This document shows positions 8,984 through 19,100 of a stretch of DNA of 48,943 nt, in pieces. Both the position numbers and the translations under genes were made by a program. The stretch is from Muribaculaceae bacterium (GTDB lineage Bacteria; Bacteroidota; Bacteroidia; Bacteroidales; Muribaculaceae): NCBI GenBank assembly GCA_024400935.1, contig JAKSLZ010000012.1:1-48943 (forward strand), given 5' to 3'. The notes below the pieces were generated by a model. It saw nothing but the letters and a program-made list of their open reading frames with translations, had not been told where the DNA came from and did no database searches. The stretch's first letter is position 1. The number at the start of each line of letters is the position of its first letter.

Positions 8984-9573
8984 AACTCAAGGAATTTGCG
9001 CAATATCAATTCGCCCACGTCACCGCTCTTTTCGGGGTGGAACTGTGTGGCATAGAAGTTGTCGCGATGCAGCACAGCACTGAAGGGGACAATGTAGTGT
9101 GTCACCGCCTCGGTGTGGCAACACGGCTCAGCATAGTAGCTGTGCACATAGTAGACATGGCGGCCGTTAACGCCGTCGTCAACAAGCCGGCAATCGCTCA
9201 CAGCCTCAACCGTGTTCCATCCCATGTGCGGCACTTTGCACTGCGGGCACGACGAGTTGTCAAATCGCTTGACAACGGTGTCAAAGATGCCCATGCCGTC
9301 CACGTCGCCTTCCTCGCTGTGGCGGCACAAGAGCTGCATGCCTATGCATATGCCCAGCACAGGCTGCTTGAGCCCGGCAATGACCTTGTCCAGACCCTTG
9401 TCACGCAAGTAACCCATCGCTGCAGCGGCCTCTCCCACTCCGGGAAATATCACCTTATCAGCGGCACGCAGCGTGTCAGGATCATCAGTGACAACGGCAT
9501 CAACGCCCAGGCGCTGCAATGCACAAGTGACCGAGAACACATTGCCCGCGTTATATTTTACAATTGCTATCAT
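8980..9573 (-). CDS. hisH: Imidazole glycerol phosphate synthase glutaminase subunit HisH
   Basis: This 197-residue class I glutamine amidotransferase supplies ammonia to HisF. The nucleophile Cys is in GICIGMQLL and the His-Glu pair is in FHPEKSGD near the C-terminus; [13 protein letters not shown] forms the oxyanion-hole region. It is the first of the his genes here. hisG, hisD, hisC and hisB are not in the window, so the pathway is split between loci. A small exported-peptide gene lies 21 bp upstream on the same strand. Confidence 0.97.
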   Translation of the reverse strand: MIAIVKYNAGNVFSVTCALQRLGVDAVVTDDPDTLRAADKVIFPGVGEAAAAMGYLRDKGLDKVIAGLKQPVLGICIGMQLLCRHSEEGDVDGMGIFDTVVKRFDNSSCPQCKVPHMGWNTVEAVSDCRLVDDGVNGRHVYYVHSYYAEPCCHTEAVTHYIVPFSAVLHRDNFYATQFHPEKSGDVGELILRKFLEL

Positions 9574-9594
9574 TGTATGGACTTTAGCTACCCA

Positions 9595-9816
9595 TTAATA
9601 ACATTTCAAGCACGGTGTGCGTTTATATTTACCAGTTGCGTCACTCAGGCTGACGGACTTTATTTCAGAGCCACACTGTTTTAGCCCTGAGCAATTGGTT
9701 GTTTTATGGTACCTCTTAGAACTAGGTCCCATACAGATGTATACAAGGCTGTCGCTAGCCGATAGGAAACAAGCAGCCAGCAAAGTAACTGCCAATAATC
9801 TCATGTGTTTTTTCAT
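9595..9816 (-). CDS. Small exported Cys-rich protein (73 aa)
   Basis: The product has a clear signal peptide (MKKHMRLLAVTLLAACFLSA) and a mature part of about 50 residues that opens SLVYICMGPSSKRYHKT and continues with CSGLKQC and a terminal TPCLKCY. The pattern of YxC, a His, two further Cys pairs and a terminal CxxCY resembles a family of very short exported proteins that I associate with Bacteroidales. The Cys could form disulphides or bind a metal or haem, but this is not established. It lies 12 bp after the DUF4296 gene and just before hisH, in the same leftward run. The signal peptide and Cys spacing make it unlikely to be a chance frame. Confidence 0.75.
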   Translation of the reverse strand: MKKHMRLLAVTLLAACFLSASDSLVYICMGPSSKRYHKTTNCSGLKQCGSEIKSVSLSDATGKYKRTPCLKCY

Positions 9817-9828
9817 TTTTCTTAAATA

Positions 9829-10854
9829 TTATTTTTGTGATTGTTGTGGCAAGTGCTGGGCATTGGGTGACTGAGTCACGTGGGGCTGAGCACTTGATTT
9901 ATTAACGCCAGCCTTGGGCTTGAAATGTCCCTGGGGCAAAGCTTTAGACGAATCAGCCTTAGGCACCGTAGCCTCAACTGCAGGCCGTGCTGCAGGTTGT
10001 GCTGGCACGGGTGCGGGTGCGGCAGCAGGTTTGTTGCGCTCAATGACCTTAGCCATGGGGGCTGCCATGTAAGTGTGGGTGTCAAGATGAGTGCGCAGCA
10101 GAGCCAAGCTGTCGACATAGGCGATGTCGCCTTGGGCTATATTATAATATACATAGCCATATATTCTCTTGACCTCTCGTGTAGAGTCGCTCTGCAGCAA
10201 CATTGAGTTCCAGCCATCGCTGCAAGAGAAGCGGTGGATATAGGCCGTAGCTCCGTCGTTATAGTCAATTGCAAAGAACACCCTGATGTTGCTCCTCACA
10301 GGCTTAACCTTGAGTTGCAGCTCATATCGGTCGCCACGGGCATATTCCCCATCAGGATCAAAGTCAAATGTGGCAAATCCGTTGCGCATGGCAGTGGTGA
10401 ACATCCAGCGACGCGGTCCCTGCCATATGTCGGCAGTGTCGCCAGTGGCGGCATAAGAATGACGTTGAGTTTGCTGCATATCCCGGCCTGCCATGGGCGA
10501 CGGAGCCGATGACGACTCCTTGTTAGTCTTGTCGCGCATCGAAGTGAGGCGCTCGATGACATTGTCATATACCTTTATATACACCTCCATGTTGCGCGCA
10601 TACCACACCAGCGACGTGTCATACATCTCGGGGGTGACTCCATGTTTCAAAAATATAGACTGCTTGAGAGCCAGTCGTGAAGAGTCGTTGGAGTATTCAT
10701 CGTTGTGTGAGTCGATATAGGCATCAGCGAGTTCCAGGTCAACAAGCAGTTTTTCCATCTTGCTCTCAGGAATCACGCCATCAGGAGCCTGGTCGCAAGC
10801 AACAACCAGACACACCATAACCGATGCACAAAATATCGCCAGTAACTTTCTCAT
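9829..10854 (-). CDS. DUF4296 domain lipoprotein
   Basis: The 341-residue product starts with a lipoprotein signal (lipobox VVAC, Cys20). Residues about 25-110 match the DUF4296 pattern: PESKMEKLLVDLELADAY, then KQSIFLKHGVTPEMYDTSL and a helix YARNMEVYIKVYD. The middle (about 140-260) looks like a beta-rich domain. The tail from about 265 is Pro/Ala/Gln-rich, low complexity and probably disordered. DUF4296 lipoproteins are common in Bacteroidota and have no established function. The start overlaps the lspA stop by one base, so the product is encoded directly after the peptidase that matures lipoproteins like itself. Confidence 0.9.
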   Translation of the reverse strand: MRKLLAIFCASVMVCLVVACDQAPDGVIPESKMEKLLVDLELADAYIDSHNDEYSNDSSRLALKQSIFLKHGVTPEMYDTSLVWYARNMEVYIKVYDNVIERLTSMRDKTNKESSSAPSPMAGRDMQQTQRHSYAATGDTADIWQGPRRWMFTTAMRNGFATFDFDPDGEYARGDRYELQLKVKPVRSNIRVFFAIDYNDGATAYIHRFSCSDGWNSMLLQSDSTREVKRIYGYVYYNIAQGDIAYVDSLALLRTHLDTHTYMAAPMAKVIERNKPAAAPAPVPAQPAARPAVEATVPKADSSKALPQGHFKPKAGVNKSSAQPHVTQSPNAQHLPQQSQK

Positions 10855-11516
10855 TATTCAGTTTCAGTAGTGTTGTCGTCAACAACCTCGGCATCGTCGG
10901 CCTTCTTGTCGGGTGACGCCAGATATTTAGAATAGAACAATATGAGCACCACCACGCTCACACTGAGCGAAGCGTCGGCAATGTTAAAGATGGGCTGGAA
11001 AAAGATAAAGTGGTTTCCACCCACCACAGGCATCCATGCAGGCCAGTTCCACTCGCACAGCGGGAAGTAGAGCATGTCGACCACACGACCGTTAAACAGC
11101 GTCTGGTAGCCGCCTTCGGGCGGGAACAGCTGTGCAATCTCGGGATAAGGCGGAGCATTGAAGATGGTGCCATAAAAGATACAGTCAATGACATTGCCCA
11201 GAGCACCGGCTGTAATCATCGATATGCACACGATGTAGCCCTTAGGAATATCGGTGCGCACACGCAACTTGCACAGATAATAAATGAACAGAGCCACAGC
11301 AATGATGCGGAACCAGGTGAGAAACACTTTGCTTCCCAGTTCCATGCCGAATGCCATGCCGTTATTCTCTATGAACTGCAATTTGAACCAGCTGGTAATC
11401 TCATAGTCCTCTCCATAGTAGAAATGAGTCTTCACCCATATCTTGAGAACCTGGTCAATGATGATGACCAGAGCTATGACTATGGTTGCGAGCCAACCGT
11501 TAGAAATCTTCTTCAT
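10854..11516 (-). CDS. lspA: Lipoprotein signal peptidase (signal peptidase II)
   Basis: This 220-residue inner-membrane aspartyl protease removes the signal peptide from prolipoproteins after diacylglyceryl transfer. There are four hydrophobic helices. The first conserved block is ENNGMAFG after the first periplasmic loop. The catalytic Asp residues are in GALGNVIDCIFYG and FNIADASLSV. It is slightly longer than the usual 160-180 residues because of an extended periplasmic loop (about 120-160) and an acidic tail DDAEVVDDNTTETE, as often seen in Bacteroidota. It overlaps both dksA upstream (4 bp) and the DUF4296 gene downstream (1 bp). Confidence 0.97.
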   Translation of the reverse strand: MKKISNGWLATIVIALVIIIDQVLKIWVKTHFYYGEDYEITSWFKLQFIENNGMAFGMELGSKVFLTWFRIIAVALFIYYLCKLRVRTDIPKGYIVCISMITAGALGNVIDCIFYGTIFNAPPYPEIAQLFPPEGGYQTLFNGRVVDMLYFPLCEWNWPAWMPVVGGNHFIFFQPIFNIADASLSVSVVVLILFYSKYLASPDKKADDAEVVDDNTTETE

Positions 11517-11887
11517 CTTTTACGCTTTTGCTCTATTTCCTTCCCTTCGACCGAGGTTGTGGCATGGGGCACTGCGAGCAGTCGCCCCTTAGGGATAAGT
11601 TTGCCGGTAACACGGCACACGCCATAAGTCTTGTTCTCAATGCGCACCAGTGCGGCCTTGAGCTTGTTAATATATTCAATCTCACGTTGTGCCCGCTGTC
11701 CGGCACGGTCGCGGCTCACATCGTCGCCGCTGTCTTCCATCGTGTCGCGGAATGTATCCTCAGCGACCAGACGGGCCTTGAGATTTTCATAATTCTCTTT
11801 AGCAGTCTCAATTTTCTCGAGAATCAACTGCTTAAACTCCTGCAACTCAGCGTCAGAGTATCTTATCCTTTCGTTCTCGGTATTCAT
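11513..11887 (-). CDS. TraR/DksA-family protein lacking a complete zinc finger
   Basis: The 124-residue protein has the N-terminal coiled coil of DksA-like factors (about 10-85, ending in REIEYINKLKAALVRIE) and the C-terminal signature YGVCRVTGKLIPKGRLLAVPHATTS. In classical DksA four Cys bind zinc; here only the Cys of GVC remains while the GxLI...RL.A.PHA frame is kept. This degenerate form is common in Bacteroidota. DksA-family proteins bind the RNA polymerase secondary channel and modulate initiation with ppGpp, but the role of this version is inferred. It is the first gene of the dksA-lspA-DUF4296 run, after the ileS terminator. Confidence 0.88.
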   Translation of the reverse strand: MNTENERIRYSDAELQEFKQLILEKIETAKENYENLKARLVAEDTFRDTMEDSGDDVSRDRAGQRAQREIEYINKLKAALVRIENKTYGVCRVTGKLIPKGRLLAVPHATTSVEGKEIEQKRKR

Positions 11888-11920
11888 GGGGAAGGTATTT
11901 AATGGTTAATATATAAAAGT

Positions 11921-11949
11921 GGATAGAGGAGACCGGGTCTCCCCTATCC
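11921..11949 (-). terminator. Terminator after ileS
   Basis: GGATA...GGAGACC (11921-11934) pairs with GGTCTCC...TATCC (11936-11949). Read leftward, the stem is followed by ACTTTTATATATT. It lies between the ileS stop and the dksA start and probably separates the two transcription units. Confidence 0.7.
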
Positions 11950-11966
11950 CGATAGTTTACGGTAAT

Positions 11967-14900
11967 TTATACCTTATCAACGGTCATCTGCACCTTGAGG
12001 TCGTCCTTCTCAGGATCAACGGTGTCGTCGTGGTCTACTGCCACCACCTCAACGCTCACGGCGAGAACCTGGTTGGCAATGTAGTCCTTGAAGTCGGCAA
12101 CAGCATCGTTGACGCGCTCGTCAGGGTTAATCTTGACAATGACACGGTCAGTGATGTCGAAGCCTTTCTTCTTGCGGATGTTCTGGATGCGGTTCACGAG
12201 CTCACGTGCCATACCCTCGCGGAGCAGTTCCTCGGTCAGAGTGATGTCGAGAGCCACGGTGAGGCTGCCCTCATTAGCCACGAGCCAGCCGGGGATGTCC
12301 TCGCTGATGATTTCCACATCGGTCTTCTCGACCACAGCTTCCTGTCCTGCGACATTGAGAGTGATCGAACCAGCCTTCTCAAACTCGATGATAGCGGGCT
12401 GAGGCAGTGAAGTGAGCTCAGCTGCCAGGGCCTTCATTATCTTACCGAACTTGGGACCAAGTTTCTTGAAGTCGGGTTTAACGCGCTTAACGAGCACGCC
12501 TTCGTCGCCACCCACAAGCTTGATTTCCTTAACGTTGACTTCGCCCTTGATAAGGTCGGCAACGGCTTCGATGTTAGCGCGTTGCTCATCGTCGAGCACA
12601 GGCACCATGATAGACATGAGCGGCTGACGCACCTTGAGGTTCTGCTTGCGGCGCAGTGCCAGCACCATCGAGGTGATGTCCTGAGCCACCTGCATGCGTT
12701 GCTCAAGCTGCTTGTCGATGACTGTCTCGTCCACTGTGGGATAGAGAGCCAGGTGAACCGAGTTCGCGCTGCCGGTGAGGTCGCGGTAGAGCTTGTCGCT
12801 GAAGAAGGGAGAAACCGGTGCCATGAGCAGTGAAATGGTCTTGAGGCAGTGATAGAGGGTCTGATAAGCAGCAAGCTTATCCTCGTTACCCTCGAGCTTG
12901 CCGCCCCAGAAACGCTTGCGGTTCAGGCGCACATACCAGTTGCTCAGGTGGTCGCCCACAAACTCGCTGATAGCGCGGGCCGCACGGGTGGGCTCATAGT
13001 CGTCGAGGTTAGCCTTAACCTCGGCAACGAGGCTGTTGAGCAGTGAGATGATCCAGCGGTCAATCTCGGGACGCTTCTCTACGGGCACCTCGGGCATTGC
13101 GGGGTCAAAGCCGTCAACGTTGGCATACAGTGCGAAGAATGAATAAGTGTTATACAGAGTACCGAAGAACTTACGCGATACCTCTACAACGCCTGCCTCG
13201 TCAAACTTGAGGTTATCCCAGGGCGAAGAGTTGCTGATCATGTACCAGCGCAGGGGGTCGATACCATATTTCTCGATTGCACCGAAGGGGTCAACTGCGT
13301 TGCCCAGGCGCTTACTCATCTTGTTGCCGTTCTTGTCGAGAACGAGACCGTTAGAGATCACACTCTTGTAAGCCACGCTGTCAAATACCATTGTAGCGAT
13401 TGCGTGCAGTGTAAAGAACCAGCCACGGGTCTGGTCCACACCCTCGGCGATGAAGTCGGCGGGATAGAAGCGACCGCTGTCCACGAGTTCCTTGTTCTCA
13501 AACGGATAGTGGAGCTGAGCATAAGGCATTGAGCCGCTGTCAAACCACACGTCGATGAGGTCGAGCTCGCGCTTCATGGGCTTGCCTGTGTCGCTCACCA
13601 GGGTGATGTAGTCTACATAGGGACGGTGCAGGTCAATCTTCTCGTAGTTCTCCTTGCTGTAGTCGCCGGGAACGAAGCCTTTGTCCTTGAAGGGATTGCT
13701 CTCCATCAGACCAGCAGCAACAGCCTTGTCGATCTCATTGTAGAGTTCTTCAACGCTGCCTATGCACTTCTCCTCGCCGTCCTCGCTGCGCCAAATGGGA
13801 AGCGGAGTGCCCCAGTAGCGGCTGCGGCTCAGGTTCCAGTCGTTGAGGTTCTCGAGCCACTTGCCGAAGCGGCCGGTACCGGTGTGCTCGGGTTTCCACT
13901 TGATGGTCTTGTTGAGTTCCACCATGCGGTCTTTGCAAGCGGTAGAGCGGATGAACCAGCTGTCGAGGGGATAGTAAAGGACGGGCTTGTCGGTGCGCCA
14001 GCAGTGGGGATAGTTGTGCACGTGCTTCTCAATCTTGAAGGCAGTGCCAGCCTGCTTCATCTTGATGCACAGATACACGTTGAGGTCCTCGGCCTTGGCG
14101 GCAGCCTCTTCGTCAAACTTGCCGTTAACGGTGTACTTGGGATCGTAAGCGTTCTTTACCCAAGCACCTGCATATTCCTTGTAGAGCTCCAGGTCCACAC
14201 ACTTCTCAACGAATTCCTCGTCGAGGTCCTCAAGCAGGTAGTACTTACCTGCGAGGTCAACCATGGGACGTGTCTCGAGCTTCTTGTTGATCATGAACAG
14301 TGAGGGGATGCCTGCGGCACGTGCCACAGCGGCATCGTCGGCACCAAATGTGGGCGCGATGTGAACGATACCGGTACCGTCCTCGGTTGTTACGTAGTCG
14401 CCGGGGATAACGCGGAAGCCGTTATCGTTGACCTCAAACTTGTCGCCAACCTTGTCAACGGGCTTAACCCAGGGGAAGAGCTGCTTGTAGTGCAGGCCCA
14501 CGAGGTCGGCACCCTTGAACTCAGCGATAACCTTGTAAGGAATCACCTTGTCGCCCTTAGTGTACTCATCGAGAGCCTTCTCGGCGCCTTCAGCCTTGAA
14601 GTAAGCGTTGACACGAGCCTTGGCCATGATAAAGGTTGCGGGCTCACCGTTATAGGGATTGTAGCTCTCTACTGCCACATAGTCAATCTTGGGACCAACG
14701 CACAGCGCGGTGTTGCTGGGCAATGTCCAGGGAGTGGTTGTCCATGCCAGGGCGGCAATGTTCTCAAAGCCCTTGTCCTGGGCAGCCTTGATGGCGGCGA
14801 TTACCTTGTGGTCATCCTCAACCACTGCAAACTGTGCAGTAGCGGTCTGGTCCTTGACGTCGCGGTAACAACCGGGCTGGTTGAGCTCGTGCGAGCTGAG

Positions 14901-15473
14901 GCCGGTGCCTGCTGCGGGCGAATAGGGCTGGATGGTGTAGCCTTTATAGAGGAGTCCCTTGTTGTAGAGCTGCTTGAGCAGCCACCACAGGGTCTCGATG
15001 TAGTCGTTAGTGTAAGTGATGTAGGGAGCCTTCATGTCCACCCAGTAACCCATCTTGTGAGTGAGGTCTTCCCACTCGCGAGTGTACTTCATCACCTCCT
15101 TGCGGCAAGTGGCGTTGTACTCGTCAACGGTAACCTTCTTGCCGATGTCTTCCTTAGTGATGCCAAGCGCCTTCTCAACGCCCAGCTCCACGGGCAGACC
15201 GTGAGTGTCCCAGCCAGCCTTGCGCATAACCTGGAAACCCTGCATAGTCTTGTAGCGGCACACGATGTCCTTGATGGTGCGGGCCATCACATGATGGATG
15301 CCGGGCATACCGTTAGCTGAGGGAGGACCCTCAAAGAATACAAATGAAGGAGCACCTTCGCGCTCACTGATACTGCGGGCAAACACGCCCTCCTGATCCC
15401 ACTTCTCAAGGACCTCTTTATTGATGTCCGAGAGGTTGAAGTTGTTATATTCGTTAAACTTTTTCATAGTCAC
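11967..15473 (-). CDS. ileS: Isoleucyl-tRNA synthetase (long, eukaryote-like type)
   Basis: This 1168-residue class I synthetase charges tRNA-Ile and edits misactivated valine. The HIGH-type motif is in ANGMPGIHHVMARTIKD (about 53-69) and KMSKR lies at 718-722. The editing domain lies between them, with GWDTHGLPVE before it. The C-terminal anticodon-binding and extra domains run to residue 1168. The length and the GMPGIHH form match the long IleRS type found in eukaryotes and Bacteroidota, a type often less sensitive to mupirocin; sensitivity here is not known. It is monocistronic between a Bacteroidota promoter and a terminator. Confidence 0.98.
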   Translation of the reverse strand: MTMKKFNEYNNFNLSDINKEVLEKWDQEGVFARSISEREGAPSFVFFEGPPSANGMPGIHHVMARTIKDIVCRYKTMQGFQVMRKAGWDTHGLPVELGVEKALGITKEDIGKKVTVDEYNATCRKEVMKYTREWEDLTHKMGYWVDMKAPYITYTNDYIETLWWLLKQLYNKGLLYKGYTIQPYSPAAGTGLSSHELNQPGCYRDVKDQTATAQFAVVEDDHKVIAAIKAAQDKGFENIAALAWTTTPWTLPSNTALCVGPKIDYVAVESYNPYNGEPATFIMAKARVNAYFKAEGAEKALDEYTKGDKVIPYKVIAEFKGADLVGLHYKQLFPWVKPVDKVGDKFEVNDNGFRVIPGDYVTTEDGTGIVHIAPTFGADDAAVARAAGIPSLFMINKKLETRPMVDLAGKYYLLEDLDEEFVEKCVDLELYKEYAGAWVKNAYDPKYTVNGKFDEEAAAKAEDLNVYLCIKMKQAGTAFKIEKHVHNYPHCWRTDKPVLYYPLDSWFIRSTACKDRMVELNKTIKWKPEHTGTGRFGKWLENLNDWNLSRSRYWGTPLPIWRSEDGEEKCIGSVEELYNEIDKAVAAGLMESNPFKDKGFVPGDYSKENYEKIDLHRPYVDYITLVSDTGKPMKRELDLIDVWFDSGSMPYAQLHYPFENKELVDSGRFYPADFIAEGVDQTRGWFFTLHAIATMVFDSVAYKSVISNGLVLDKNGNKMSKRLGNAVDPFGAIEKYGIDPLRWYMISNSSPWDNLKFDEAGVVEVSRKFFGTLYNTYSFFALYANVDGFDPAMPEVPVEKRPEIDRWIISLLNSLVAEVKANLDDYEPTRAARAISEFVGDHLSNWYVRLNRKRFWGGKLEGNEDKLAAYQTLYHCLKTISLLMAPVSPFFSDKLYRDLTGSANSVHLALYPTVDETVIDKQLEQRMQVAQDITSMVLALRRKQNLKVRQPLMSIMVPVLDDEQRANIEAVADLIKGEVNVKEIKLVGGDEGVLVKRVKPDFKKLGPKFGKIMKALAAELTSLPQPAIIEFEKAGSITLNVAGQEAVVEKTDVEIISEDIPGWLVANEGSLTVALDITLTEELLREGMARELVNRIQNIRKKKGFDITDRVIVKINPDERVNDAVADFKDYIANQVLAVSVEVVAVDHDDTVDPEKDDLKVQMTVDKV

Positions 15474-15508
15474 TTTTGAGTGTCTAGCAACATAATACTA
15501 TCAAACTG

Positions 15509-15540
15509 CAAAGTTACTCATTTTTCGCCACAATAGCAAG
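15509..15540 (-). promoter_or_regulatory. Promoter of ileS
   Basis: On the minus strand CTTG (15537-15540), a 20-bp spacer and TAACTTTG (15509-15516) match the Bacteroidota housekeeping promoter. It lies about 40 bp upstream of the ileS ATG. Confidence 0.75.
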
Positions 15541-15691
15541 AAAACAGCAAGATTTAGAACACAACATGTGCACCCAAGGCCGATTTTAGCGTTCTCTGTA
15601 TTAATTGAAATAATTGTTTCTTCAGTTAAAAAATATTATGGATCAGAGCTGGGACCATGCAAAAATACAATTGTAGCTCAGTTACAACTAC

Positions 15692-15901
15692 AGTGTAACT
15701 ATACAGCAATAGGACTATCTCGTGCAAATCTCGCTCTAACTGACAGAAATTAAAAGAAATTTGAAGAAATTTTTTTACTTCGTATTCTTATTCAGACTAA
15801 AAGAACATAAAAGACACGAATTTTAATTTTAATTTCTTTAAATTTCTGTAAGTTTTAAGCCTGGTTTTGCCCATTGGAACCCATTGGTGTATAGTTACAC
15901 T
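15692..15901. repeat. Nested inverted-repeat element of about 210 bp, MITE-like
   Basis: AGTGTAACTATACA at 15692-15705 and its exact reverse complement at 15888-15901 bracket this stretch. Inside, ACAGAAAT at 15743-15750 is mirrored by ATTTCTGT at 15842-15849, and the similarity continues inward for about 20 bp through an A/T-rich imperfect repeat with a GAAATT-like period. No gene lies inside. This could be a small non-autonomous element or a large extruding palindrome. I saw no clear target-site duplication and no second copy in the window. Confidence 0.55.
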
Positions 15902-15976
15902 ACAGTACAAAATAGTTAATTATTGCTAAATATTCTTAAGACACGTTACCCCCCCCTAAATTTTGCTTTTAATGTG

Positions 15977-15984
15977 TAATTTTG
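15977..15984 (+). promoter_or_regulatory. Possible -7 element for the 1541-aa protein gene
   Basis: TAATTTTG matches TAnnTTTG. It would give a leader of about 120 nt that contains a 7-bp closing stem around 15999-16035. No good TTTG is found at the expected distance upstream. Confidence 0.45.
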
Positions 15985-16109
15985 CACGATTTTATTAATT
16001 CCCTATAATTTATAGTACCGACGTACACTAGGGAAATCTTATAACAGGGCATGTGCTAATTATTGCACAGACAGAATTTTAACTATATTACTATACCACT
16101 ACTAAAAAA

Positions 16110-19100
16110 ATGGAAAAACTTTTCACTTTATGCACTATTGCTGTGCTCGCACTGACGAGTTTCACAGCCAATGCCAAGATGTACATCTTCTTTGGCGGAA
16201 TGAACAATGGTGACCAGAAGTTAATGGCCGAGGATGCACCGGGCGTGTACACCTACACGTTTGCCGAGAGCGGAGGCTATCACCGCTTCTTTTTCACAAC
16301 CACAAATTCCAGCAACTGGGACGAAGTCTGCGCTAACCGCTATGGTTCAGGCCAAGGACACGACGTGAGCATTAATCTCGGTCAAGCGTTACCAGTTGTC
16401 CAAGACAACACAGGCTATGGATGCTATAGCTACACCAGCCAGGGCCGACTCAACACCATCACCTACGATACTAACAATGGAACTGTGAATATAGACATCA
16501 GTCCACTCTATGTGTGGAATTCTTTGACACGGGAATGCACAAAGATGAAAGAGGAGGAATCTGGTATAAAGAGCCACTCCGCTTTATATAATAGCGCTTC
16601 TTACTTTGTCTTCACCACTAAAGCCGGCAACTGGGACGACGTGAAAGACAATTACCGCATCGCACCAAACACCGGCGACAACTACGAGGTGACCGAGAAC
16701 ATTGCTGCTCCCGCCGTCAAGGACAACACCGGCAACGGAGGGTACCATTTCAACGGCAACGGAATTCGCTACACCATCAAGTACAACCCCAAAACAGAGC
16801 AAATCACCGTAGTGCCTGCCGAGAAACAAGACGTATATCTTTACGGCTCTTTTGACTGGACAGCAGGACACCAGCGCAAAATGACCGAGACTGCTCCTGG
16901 CGTATATACTATCAACGTATCGTTCAACGCCGGAGGAAGCTTCTATTTCACAACTTCAATGTCAGGCATTAAAGACGTTATCGACAACTACCGATATGGC
17001 CCCGACAGGAATGACATCACAGCAGGCGAAGTCCTGCAGCTCACGATGGGGTCTCCCGCAGCAGTGACAAAAACGCAAAAGGGCGATTTGGGCAAATTCC
17101 AATTAGCCGAAGCAGGTAACTACAATATCACCTACGACACCAACAAGGGCACCGTGGTGGCCGTGCCAAGCAATAAGAAGGAAATGTATTTCTACACCAG
17201 CCTCGACAACTGGTTGGCTGGCTCACAGCACCAAATGACCGAGATTGCTCCCGGCGTGTTTAAATACACTTTCACTGCCACTGATGGAGCAGCATTCTAT
17301 TTCACCGAGGTCAATTCCGCCGACAAGGCGTTAATGGACATGTACCGCTATGGCGCAGGTTCTGATGTGACCCTGGAAATGGGAGTGGCACAAAACTGCG
17401 TGAAGGTTAACCCCGGCACAGGAGCTTACTATGTGCAAGGCGCTGGCACCTACACAGTGACTTTTGACACAAACACCGGCAAGGTGCTGGTTCTCACCGG
17501 AACCGACATGTACATACGCCTTGTGGACGACACCGACTGGACTAAAACCCACCTCGAGAAGATGACCGAGACGGCACCTAATGTGTTCACCTACGACATT
17601 GAACTCAACAGCGGTGTCTATCAGCGATTCAACTTCTACACCACTGGCGTTGCCGACGATAACCAGCGCTATGGAGGTAACACCGGCAGCGATGTCACCG
17701 TGGCAGCAAGCACCGAATATAATGTGGTAAAAGACACCCACAGTGCAGGATGCTACACCTTCACCAACAGCGAATCTATCCCTTATAGCTACACCGTCAC
17801 CTACGATGCCAACCGCGGCAAACTCACGGTTACACCCCGCGTGAGCCAGAAGATGTATGTCTACACACAGAGTGCCATGGCAAGCAACGGTTACTCACAA
17901 GAGATGACCGAGACCGCTCCCGGCGTGTATAGCATCACAGGGGATTTCTCGGGATGGTTCTATCTCACAAATGTTTACTCTAACGACAAGAACCTCATTG
18001 ACCGATACCGCTATGCAGCGGGCCAAGGCGTTGAGTCGATGGTCACACTCGACGAGGCACAGCCGGCAGTAAGAATTGACGTGAGCAGCGGCAGCTACGG
18101 CAAATACAACTTCCAGCCGGGCATAGCTGGCACTTACACTATCACCTACAATGCCAATAACCAAACAGTAGTGGTAACACTTCCTTATGAAGCCGGCAAA
18201 CAGTTTGACTACGCCTCAAAGACCTACACATGGTATGATGCCGACGGCGGCATTCACACCAGTGCACTCACCGACAGGGCTACCGACCCACTGCAGATGA
18301 TGGCACTGCTCAACAAGGTTTATACCGACCACACCATCCCCGGCAGCCGCAACGTGGACGGAGAGGATGGCGACGATTTCATCTACAACGATGAATATGA
18401 GAGACTGCCCTACTTCGACCAAGGTTTCATTCCCCAGCCAGAGGAAGGTTTCACCGCCTTGTTGGTAGAAATGAAAAACAAAGAGAGCGAAACTGACATA
18501 CAGCATGTTCCGTTCTCTGCCGAGGATTTCAAGAAAAATATCAAGTCAATCCAGCTCATCAGCAACGTCACCGAGTCAGACAAGGCATATGTAATGTCTA
18601 TTTCGGGTTCGTTCGACCGCTTCTATATCATCGGCAAGGGCAAGGCCCGCTACCGTCTTAACTCGGGAGAACTTGCACCCTCAGCACTCTGGGCCAGCGC
18701 AGGATTTGAACGTCTGAGTCCCACCGGTAACGGCGAGGTAGCCGGCTCACCCGACCTCTACCCGCGACTCATGGCAGGTGAGTCTTACAGGATCACCCAC
18801 GACTGTGCCGACCTACTCGACCTGGGGCACTACATGCTCATCAACCCTGGAGAAGGTAATGATCCTTATCTCAAGAACATCACCCTCTACGTGCCCAAAG
18901 ACCGCATGAGATACTGGGATGAGAACACCCCATGGGTAGACGAAAACGGTGTGACACACGACGGCGGTTTTGTATGGCCCAACTCAAGCGGAGAAAGCCG
19001 TGACAGCAACGGCAGGTACACATGGTACAACCCCAACACTTGCCCCATGCTGGCACTCTATCAGGCACAACTGCAGGGTAATATCAGCACGCCCAACAAC

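Larger units (their letters stand above)
15474..16109. other. Intergenic region between ileS and the repeat-protein gene
   Basis: This 636-bp spacer holds the leftward ileS promoter, the 210-bp nested inverted repeat, and the rightward control region of the next gene. That region contains TAATTTTG at 15977-15984 (a -7-type element), followed in the predicted leader by TTCCCTA (15999-16005) pairing with TAGGGAA (16029-16035) around smaller palindromes. I see no coding sequence in it. Confidence 0.6.

Noticed and set aside
11513-11887. Pseudogene of dksA because of the lost zinc Cys
   Set aside because: The frame is full length and the same degenerate finger is common in this phylum.
14361-15320. 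Long open frame opposite ileS
   Set aside because: It is a complementary-strand shadow of the ileS coding sequence, without a signal or motif.
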